64,000 nt of DNA from Antedon bifida (lineage: Eukaryota; Echinodermata; Crinoidea; Comatulida; Antedonidae): contig OY727096.1 in assembly GCA_963402885.1 (NCBI GenBank), forward strand, positions 6,448,001-6,512,000, read 5' to 3'. The notes under the pieces are model-generated. The model was not told where the DNA came from. It saw only the letters and a list, made by a program, of their open reading frames with translations, and made no database searches. The position numbers and the translations under genes are program-made. Shown piece after piece: positions 60,501 through 64,000 of the stretch (its first letter is position 1; every line of letters begins with the position of its first letter).

Positions 60501-63343
60501 GATTGAATTTTCTATTAAATATATTTAATAAAAGAAACCACCAACTATGTTTTCAGACAAGTTAAGTTTACTATTGTGTACAGGAGCTCAGCTAACAATA
60601 TGCAAACCACAAAAACATATGGTTCAAATTCTATGAATCCCACTCTTTTTCGCAAGAAACAGGGTTGGTACGATTGCACCTGTCTTCATCTGTATCTGTT
60701 AATAACTTATCTTTAGTTTATGATATACTCATCAAGTGTCAATCAAAATTAGTTTCTTTAATATATCCGCATTTTTCAAAGCTTGAAGCGTTGGAAAAAA
60801 AACATGATTTTGTGGTTTCTATTTATATTATTATAAAAATGTTTTGTCATGATTTTTAGAAATTCGCAACAAAGAAACCAGTTGTTTAATGTTATCTAAT
60901 TAGCATGAATAATCTGTTATTTTACTTCTTTATTATATTAAATATTTATTATTATTTCTTTTTATTGGGTAGCCTTTTCAGTCATCAGTCAAAGACTGGT
61001 CTAGTCTCAGAGGGCCCAGTTATGATCAGTGGAGGTGTGTGACAGTTGCTGTGTGTGTACTAGTACACCGAGGTAGCCCCCTACTCATATCGAAAGATGC
61101 ACTAGGTTCTTTAAAGTGTACACTAGATGTGTACACTGGATTTACACTATTGTTTATAGTCCTTATCCGGCGGGAAGACTCGTTTTTCCACCAGAATCAT
61201 GGAGAAAGTGAGCAACGAACCCTTGCCAATATTATGGCTACGTATTAATTTCGGTTCCACTCTCTTGGAAAATAAAACACTTTTGATGCCAAATTTTTAT
61301 GATTGAAATGGTTGTAAAAAAAATAGTACAGCAATACAGTACATAATAAAGATTTTTATGTCTATGGCCCTAACATTAAAGTAATAAAATATTGAGAAAC
61401 TTGATCTTAATGACATTGAAGAATTTTATAAGCATTACCAATTAGAATTTGTTAAAAAAAGAATTAATTATAAATTGTGTAGGTCTGTGTTGTTCTATTG
61501 TTTAAAATTTGAACAATAACATTGAAATAGTCCCTAGCACCATAAAAAAAAAAGTGGCTTGTTCACATTGTTTATAATAGTCTTTTTATAATAGAAATGT
61601 TGAACCCGGAGCTACCCTTTAAGAATAATTTTTGACTTTAGTGAGCTACTTGTCATTGACTTTATTCCTCTTTGATGAACCTGTCATCATGTGGATTTTT
61701 TATCAATACATTTTAAGGGACTTTATGTTTTGTTATTTCTTTGTAATGAAATGAAAAAGGAGAAGATAATTACAGTATACAGTATCAGTGTTTCTCACGC
61801 ATCAACTTTAGGTCACTGTTTGCCTAAATATGATATCATCATTTTAGCACATGATAATACGTTAATTGTCTTTGTGTTATTCTCTCTAGGCTTTTGCTTC
61901 TACCATCATAAATGTAGTTTTTGTAAACAAGAAGCTTATAATATAAAGTGGTGATTCAACTACCAGTGTTCTATTACACCATGCAATAATATTTAAAGGC
62001 CTTGTTTATTTGAATATTAGTTACAGTATCATTCAGTATCATACAGTTTCATGTCCACAGTTTGTTCTTCATTAGCAATGGTATTGTACTACTGATGCCA
62101 GCCTTTGTTCTGAAGAGTATAGGTTCAATCTTCTATTAAGCAATCCCTTTAAACATGGTTCCCCTGGGACGCAACGCAATAAAACGTATGTGACACAGGT
62201 TATAGTTGTCCAATTGAAAGTGATTGATCTTCTGAACTCTAGCTTGTAATTGCCTAGATTACTTGCTTCGCATGTATGTCCCTGCGTTGCATCACATTGG
62301 GGCACCAAGCTTAATCTAAAGATTGTATCTGATCTTTAAGTTATCAACTGGTTTTTTAAGTTGGTGTCTGTCTTCAATTCTGAAGATTATTGGTTCGATG
62401 CCACACTGCATTGTGAATCGGTAACATTCAATCCTAGTACATAGAGTACACTTTAGTATTAATTATGTCATACATTGAATTACTTTCATTAGAATAGTGG
62501 TATGCTTAATTTATGGTATTGTAGAATGTCACCCTTCTTCAATCACACATTATTATTTTACTAGTATGGTAGGTGGGTGTTCCTCTTTATTATATCTGCA
62601 GTAATAGTGTGTTGAATACCCTGCAAGGTTTCTCCTTAATAAAGATTTCAAAAGATAATTAATTTACATATGGAGGGACACACAGGTGCAGCCTGAAATG
62701 TCTCATCATGGTATACCAAAAGATTCAGTATTTAATTTAATAGTTTATTCTTTTTTTCACCCTAGTTTATATTCAGCCTCAGATTAGAATGTAAATGTTT
62801 AGTGGCATTGTTGTATTAATAGTATTTTTCTTTTTTATTGTTTAATATATTATAAATAATAGTTTTGATTTATATTGTTCTTTGTTAGAAGATATGGCAT
62901 TATATTTCGTACCCGTAAATACTGAAACATGTGACGTTTAAAACTTAATGTCATCCTACTAAGATCATGAGAAAAAAACCAAAATAACTTTTCAGGCAAA
63001 TAAAAATTTGTGTACACGTTGTAGAAGGTACTTGTGGAAATGGTTAACTGTTCTGATACACAGACAATGACTAGCCTTGGAATCTATCAAGAGGTGTCTG
63101 TATGATCTAGCTGCACCATATAATCTACCTCATGGGAATTCCCAACCAGCTCAGACAGTCTACTAACCCCTACCCTAATTTAGATCAGAAGTAAATACCT
63201 CATACTAGACCAATTGTAGCTAATTCAATGTTATTTCTTATACCCTACAGGGACCACTCGGGTGGAAACTCTGAATTGAAGAGCAAGTATCCAGATTTAC
63301 TTGTCTATGGGAGCAACGTAGATCATGTACCGGGTTTAACAAA
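32774..63343 (+). CDS. PNKD: PNKD-like metallo-beta-lactamase-fold hydrolase, 5' part (continues past window)
   Basis: Exons 32774-32811, 33193-33308, 33796-33908, 35116-35174 and 63251-63343 join in frame (phases 2, 1, 0, 2, 2), covering 139 codons so far. The N-terminal segment (YYFYSNTRLGYYYHKR, 14-29) matches the conserved region of vertebrate PNKD before its catalytic domain, which starts at about residue 53 (LQIVPIALIEDNYSYLIVD). VDPSD is at 80-84. The metal-binding motif THKHWDH (105-111) supplies H106, H108, D110 and H111 and is split by intron 4. The fold is that of glyoxalase II and related thioester hydrolases; vertebrate PNKD has a synaptic role and its substrate is unsettled. Its N-terminus is shorter than in the human long isoform. 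Intron 4 is 28,076 bp and holds two GPCR genes on the other strand. HAGH-type enzymes lack this N-terminal segment, so PNKD is preferred. Confidence 0.93.
33331..33660 (-). mobile_element. tRNA-derived SINE in PNKD intron 2
   Basis: Read on the minus strand, the head carries an A-box-like TGGCGCAGTGTGTTGG and a B-box-like GTGCGAATCC. A central domain (GCCTCTCTTCACCCAGGTGT, then ATAAATGGGTACC) resembles conserved central domains of animal SINE superfamilies. The tail is GGCGCTATATAAAT followed by ATT repeats. The same 14-base block and ATT tail end the LINE at 4,476-4,552. Confidence 0.85.
33960..34560 (+). repeat. Degenerate TGTGCTTATATGAACA repeat field in PNKD intron 3
   Basis: Diverged repeats of TTGTGCTTATATGAACAGGG and CTTATTTAAATTATATTG run from just after exon 3 into the ordered array at 34,561. 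The period is irregular. Confidence 0.75.
34561..35006 (+). repeat. 93-bp tandem repeat array
   Basis: Nearly identical units begin at 34,561, 34,654, 34,747, 34,840 and 34,933, giving an exact 93-bp period. Each unit contains GGACAGTACATGTTATTTGA and AATCCAAAACAGCTATATAG. The near-identity implies recent expansion. Confidence 0.95.
35244..35571. mobile_element. TTAA-flanked piggyBac-like MITE
   Basis: The termini AGATGTATTGTCCCCC and (right end, reverse complement) AGATGTACTGTCCCCC match at 15 of 16 positions. TTAA flanks both sides (35,240-35,243 and 35,572-35,575). It is inserted in another repeat with GGGGACAC/GTGTCCCC blocks (about 35,205-35,665). A second family member starts at 48,361. 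Confidence 0.88.
35666..37925. other. PNKD intron 4, first part
   Basis: No exon or RNA gene is recognisable. A B-box-like GGTTCAAATCC lies on the minus strand near 37,692 without a clear A box. GCCCTCTA-type motifs recur, as in many marine invertebrate genomes. Confidence 0.5.
37930..38518. mobile_element. Element with ACCTCCGCC/GGCGGAGGT ends and an internal tRNA-like block
   Basis: The left end ACCTCCGCCAAGGAGGTTAT and the right end ...GGCGGAGGTTTGTACTCTCG form short inverted termini. Inside are a GT-rich run and two related segments containing TTTTTATCCGATTCTCACCA (about 38,024 and 38,165). A poly-A run and a tRNA-like sequence on the minus strand follow. The left-end sequence is of a type seen widely in marine animal DNA; its class is not certain. 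Confidence 0.7.
38308..38378 (-). mobile_element. tRNA-like block within the 37,930 element
   Basis: On the minus strand an A-box-like TGGTGTAATGGTTA and a perfect B box GGTTCAAGTCC lie at tRNA spacing, next to a poly-A/poly-T run. The T-stem does not pair fully, so it is a tRNA pseudogene or a SINE head. Confidence 0.65.
38519..41366. other. PNKD intron 4, gene-free stretch
   Basis: No exon is supported. A repeat with ACAGTCAACTC...GGTGGACTGT ends lies at about 40,469-40,627 and may be a TA-type element. A moderately CpG-rich block lies at 39,640-39,990. Confidence 0.5.
41371..41728. mobile_element. TTAA-flanked MITE with GGTTCCCACTAG ends
   Basis: The left end GCTTGGTTCCCACTAGTGAC continues with GCAATGTAACGCA. 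It is mirrored at the right by TGCGTTACGTTGCATTGCGT and CTAGTGGGAACCACACT. TTAA lies outside both ends. A second internal GGTTCCCACTTGTGA near 41,638 suggests an internal repeat. Confidence 0.8.
41737..41895 (-). other. Unrecognised protein-like open frame
   Basis: The minus strand is open for about 50 codons directly next to the MITE. The peptide (SLGKRIWRPKQQVPLLASPT, then a GVGLATDAAKKLIVDPTAF stretch) has a balanced, protein-like composition unlike the AT-rich noise around it. I cannot name it. It may be an exon or a transposon remnant cut by the MITE. Confidence 0.25.
42525..42551. repeat. TA dinucleotide microsatellite
   Basis: An uninterrupted run of TA repeats of about 27 bp in AT-rich sequence. 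Confidence 0.9.
43021..44013 (-). CDS. Rhodopsin-class (class A) GPCR, NRY-type, nested in PNKD intron 4
   Basis: One coding exon of 330 codons from ATG at 44,011-44,013. Seven hydrophobic segments are visible. Class A landmarks: GN in TM1 (N34), LAVADL in TM2 (D62), the C89-C167 extracellular disulfide pair, NRY at 113-115 at the end of TM3, CWAP at 252-255 in TM6 and NPIIY at 287-291 in TM7. NRY replaces DRY, as in melatonin receptors and the GPR84/Tre1/Moody group, its likely relatives; the ligand is unknown. An acceptor, TATTCCTTTTCAG, lies 10 bp upstream of the ATG, so the in-frame upstream extension (TTG-started) is intron. The protein ends SESGHSK. It is about 40-45% identical to the receptor at 55,465-56,511 from TM1 through the second extracellular loop, same strand, 11.4 kb away. 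Confidence 0.92.
   Translation of the reverse strand: MTKMLHELTKVEQIASSFHIIFLLIFSIVGICGNSLTIIAVIRVHKLSTPTNFFIANLAVADLIVCLFVNPFYVLTIIHQEWPLGNAICKYIGFATAWTCGASLMNLAAIAINRYICIVQSKRYTDIFSKQNTILFCCLTWLLALLSVLPPLLGFGSYGLNINLMSCNISSSRESWKYMATILTIYFGCTAVIIFICYYKIFKLLKTSSVKIQTQPTSERRMSMHGRRSLLRPSDIKIAKNLLLVSLVFAICWAPIMILSIADVKGNTPETLWRAVGVLALANSMINPIIYAWKNRGFKQAYLQTIKCNCANFQASISENSRPSESGHSK
44024..45545. other. PNKD intron 4, upstream of the first GPCR
   Basis: A 5' UTR exon and promoter for the GPCR must lie somewhere upstream on the minus strand, but I cannot place them. No other gene is visible. Confidence 0.45.
45546..45700. mobile_element. hAT-like MITE, copy 3 (best preserved)
   Basis: The ends CAGTGGCTTAACGGC and ...TTTACGTCACTG are imperfect inverted repeats. 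The flanking octamers CACACATC and CACACACC match at seven of eight bases, as expected for a hAT target-site duplication. Confidence 0.85.
45701..47379. other. Gene-free stretch of PNKD intron 4
   Basis: AT-rich. It holds a local direct duplication (TTTCTAAAATCTACAGCAAA type, about 46,780-46,955) and an isolated B-box-like GGTTCAATTCC near 46,671. No exon is seen. Confidence 0.5.
47380..48076. mobile_element. Degenerate element with CAGGCCCGTAGCCAGGGGGG end
   Basis: The left end CAGGCCCGTAGCCAGGGGGG and GCGAACCCC blocks are characteristic of a repeat common in marine invertebrate DNA. The right end (GAACCCCCCCTTGACAGATC then a degraded ...GTCATACGCC) is a mutated inverted counterpart. Short open frames inside are not protein-like. 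Confidence 0.6.
48361..48645 (+). mobile_element. piggyBac-like MITE, second copy (right end lost)
   Basis: It starts AGATGTATTGTCACTCAAAA directly after TTAA. It follows the 35,244 element through TTTCACTTATAAAAAG and ACATTAAAATGGCATA, and lacks the right terminus. Confidence 0.8.
48646..51573. other. Gene-free stretch of PNKD intron 4
   Basis: AT-rich. A tRNA-like head (TAGCTTGGTGG A box and a perfect GGTTCAAGTCC B box) lies at about 49,326-49,395 on the plus strand, probably a SINE. A poly-A plus (TTGA)n run is near 50,260-50,300. A segment repeated within 1 kb (TACAAGTTGGG(T/A)AGCAAT) occurs at about 50,400 and 50,592. Confidence 0.5.
51574..52450. repeat. CATCTAGTTAT / CATCTAGGTAC minisatellite field
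   Basis: Diverged tandem units of about 15-17 bp, TACATC(C/T)AGTTATTC, fill 51,590-52,200. A tighter form, ACTACATCTAGGTACACTAC, fills 52,200-52,440. It also contains a higher-order unit ending TATGACATCTGTGGTACACT. A 60-codon minus-strand open frame here is a by-product of the repeat. Confidence 0.92.
52451..55317. other. Gene-free stretch of PNKD intron 4, downstream of the second GPCR
   Basis: No exon is supported. A TCCCATTCCCTACGTTTTTT block near 54,415 resembles the end of the TTAA-flanked element at 12,076-12,699. Confidence 0.5.
55318..55323 (-). terminator. Candidate poly(A) signal of the second GPCR
   Basis: AATAAA on the minus strand about 140 bp past the stop codon of the receptor at 55,465-56,511. 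Position and sequence fit a polyadenylation signal; chance is possible in AT-rich DNA. Confidence 0.45.
55465..56511 (-). CDS. Second rhodopsin-class (class A) GPCR, NRY-type, nested in PNKD intron 4
   Basis: One coding exon of 348 codons from a true ATG. Landmarks: N27 in TM1, LALADL in TM2 (D55), the C82-C160 disulfide pair, NRY at 106-108, a basic third intracellular loop (about 198-225), CWGP at 239-242 and NPFIY at 274-278. The serine/threonine-rich tail (about 300-348) offers phosphorylation sites and is longer than that of the neighbour. NRY and sequences such as NFFLLNLALADLIV point to the melatonin-receptor/GPR84/Tre1-Moody-like part of class A; the ligand is unknown. The N-terminus before TM1 is very short. 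A strong acceptor, TCTATTTCCAG, sits 6 bp upstream of the ATG, so a non-coding first exon lies further upstream. Tandem paralog of the receptor at 43,021-44,013. Confidence 0.93.
   Translation of the reverse strand: MDTLQKVAVSFHVGGVVMIGVVGTIANLLTIIAICKYKHLRIPGNFFLLNLALADLIVCTVTNPFTVVSLVNRDWPLSNNLCFFLGAALTLSCSASTTNLVSIAINRYMSILWPQKSQDIFTVKRTLLFCLTGWLVSFITIIPPFFGFGKFGYNDVILACNISNDGNWLYTLVVLGTYFNISTIIIIFCYTKIFMFIRRSRVRTQSDLGRSIQAAQRRVSREIRVAKNLLVVYVAYSICWGPILLLTAADINQSAPPSIWRFASFLAVLNSSVNPFIYAWKNNKFRNAYKDLLHCGTKPSKPLDSSTFREHSNSGNLTLGKTSSTLQSSKNSPKTSPSGSSTLPRNVP
56518..57825. other. Upstream region of the second GPCR
   Basis: It should contain the 5' UTR exon and promoter on the minus strand, but neither can be placed. 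A 68-codon plus-strand open frame at 57,207-57,413 is unrecognised. Confidence 0.45.
57826..57970 (-). mobile_element. Hairpin MITE, family A, copy 8
   Basis: The left end TCTGTCTACACTATCAAACT is intact. The right end is degraded (GTTTATAGTGTAGACAGGAT). It has a single internal ATATAGTAGTGATATG unit. Confidence 0.9.
58079..58578. mobile_element. Long-TIR element (about 46-bp inverted ends)
   Basis: AGGTTTCGCAACCTTACGAA followed by TACGATAACGAAAACGGATA is mirrored at the right end with few mismatches. The 500-bp interior repeats CGTATTCGTA-type blocks and is CpG-rich for the window. No coding capacity and no clear target-site duplication. Confidence 0.88.
58579..60107. other. Gene-free stretch of PNKD intron 4 with a tRNA-like head
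   Basis: At about 59,705-59,785 the minus strand shows an A-box-like TGGCTTGGGGG and a B-box-like GGTTCAACCCT with tRNA spacing, probably a SINE head. Nothing else is recognisable. Confidence 0.5.
60108..60201 (+). mobile_element. Hairpin MITE, family A, copy 9 (fragment)
   Basis: Only the core survives: ATGTGCCCATATATGGACAT, GATGTCACATCATTACCATA and a degraded TGGTTTGATAAAAC. The outer ends are lost. Confidence 0.8.
60202..63250. other. End of PNKD intron 4
   Basis: No exon before 63,251 is supported. A low-copy-looking block with denser GC at 60,965-61,255 contains AAGATGCACTAGGTTCTTTA and resembles a repeat of deuterostome genomes. B-box-like GGTTCAATC and GGTTCGATGCC occur near 62,120 and 62,391. 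Confidence 0.45.
63251..63343 (+). CDS. PNKD: PNKD exon 5
   Basis: This exon follows the acceptor TTCTTATACCCTACAG. Its first base completes W109, and the next codons supply D110 and H111 of the THKHWDH metal site, then SGGN. The frame runs to a GTGAGT donor, with VYGSNVDHVPGLT matching the family. The precise completion of the motif across 28 kb is the evidence that it belongs with the exons at 32.8-35.2 kb. Confidence 0.93.
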
Positions 63344-63469
63344 GTGAGTGTACTATGTTTGTTTTACTGCAATATGACCAAACAAAACACCTATTACTTG
63401 ATAAGCAGAAATGCATCTCTTATTATAATATATAACTTACAGATTGGAATGACATCATGATAAGATACA

Positions 63470-64000
63470 GCAGAATTACAAAACAATACAGAACGATTGA
63501 CTAATTACAAGACAATAGAGAACAATTGGCTAATTACAAGACAATAAAGAACAATTGACTAATTACAAGACAATACAGAACAATTGACTAATTACAAGAC
63601 AATACAGAACAATTGACTAATTACAAGACAATACAGAACAATTGACTAATTACAAGACAATACAGAACAATTGACTAATTACAAGACAATACAGAACAAT
63701 TGACTAATTACAAGACAATCAATACAGAACAATTGACTAATTACAAGACAATACAAAACAATTGACTAATTACAAGACAATACAAAACAATTGACTAATT
63801 ACAAGACAATAAAGAACAATTGACTAATTACAATACAATAGAGAACAATTGACTAATTACAAGACAATACAGAACAATTGACTAATTACAATACAATAGA
63901 GAACAATTGACTAATTACAAGACAATACAGAACAATTGACTAATTACAATACAATAGAGAACAATTGACTAATTACAAGACAATACAGAACAAATGACTA
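63470..64000 (+). repeat. 29-bp minisatellite running off the right edge
   Basis: About 17 copies of a unit like AATTGACTAATTACAAGACA followed by ATACAGAAC. Variants alternate ATACAGAAC and ATAGAGAAC, with a GACAATCAATACAG insertion near 63,715. It lies in PNKD intron 5; its full length is not visible. Confidence 0.95.

Noticed and set aside
63470-64000. CRISPR-like regularly spaced repeats
   Set aside because: Units are directly tandem without unique spacers, in animal DNA inside an intron.

Overview
The window is animal nuclear DNA, AT-rich, with spliced genes and many transposable elements. Three spliced genes read clearly as orthologs of metazoan genes (a clavesin-like CRAL-TRIO protein, INSIG, PNKD). 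The repeat landscape, including an L2/CR1-type LINE, tRNA-derived SINEs and many hairpin MITEs, suggests a marine invertebrate deuterostome, most likely an echinoderm. The species-level guess is inference only.

Layout. 1-4.55 kb: a possible last exon of a gene entering from the left, a foldback repeat, and an uninterrupted L2/CR1-type LINE ORF of 1,039 codons. 4.6-18 kb: no secure host gene; MITEs, a palindromic forkhead-like repeat array near 11 kb, and a TTAA-flanked element near 12.4 kb that encloses a CpG-rich, exon-like open frame. 18.1-22.3 kb (minus): four-exon clavesin-like gene, 338 aa when joined, with a MITE just past its stop. 25.4-28.0 kb (plus): five-exon INSIG gene, 211 aa, diverging from the clavesin-like gene; a candidate sterol regulatory element beside CCAAT boxes lies about 0.85 kb upstream. 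32.8 kb to beyond the right edge (plus): PNKD, a metallo-beta-lactamase-fold hydrolase; exons 1-4 at 32.8-35.2 kb and exon 5 at 63.25 kb, after an intron of about 28 kb. That intron carries, on the opposite strand, two intronless-coding rhodopsin-class GPCR paralogs (43.0-44.0 and 55.5-56.5 kb), each with a splice acceptor just upstream of its start codon.

The rest is repeat DNA: at least nine copies of one hairpin MITE family, TTAA-flanked (piggyBac-like), TTA-flanked (Harbinger-like), TA-flanked (mariner/pogo-like) and 8-bp-TSD (hAT-like) non-autonomous elements, several tRNA-headed repeats, and five tandem-repeat arrays. One SINE ends with the same 3' sequence as the LINE here, which suggests that this LINE family mobilises it.

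The host genes are not an operon and share no single pathway. INSIG acts in sterol control at the ER, the clavesin-like protein is a lipid-transfer-type protein, and PNKD is a glyoxalase-II-like hydrolase. Exon boundaries were set by eye from reading frame, GT/AG sites and remembered family conservation; no database search was run.
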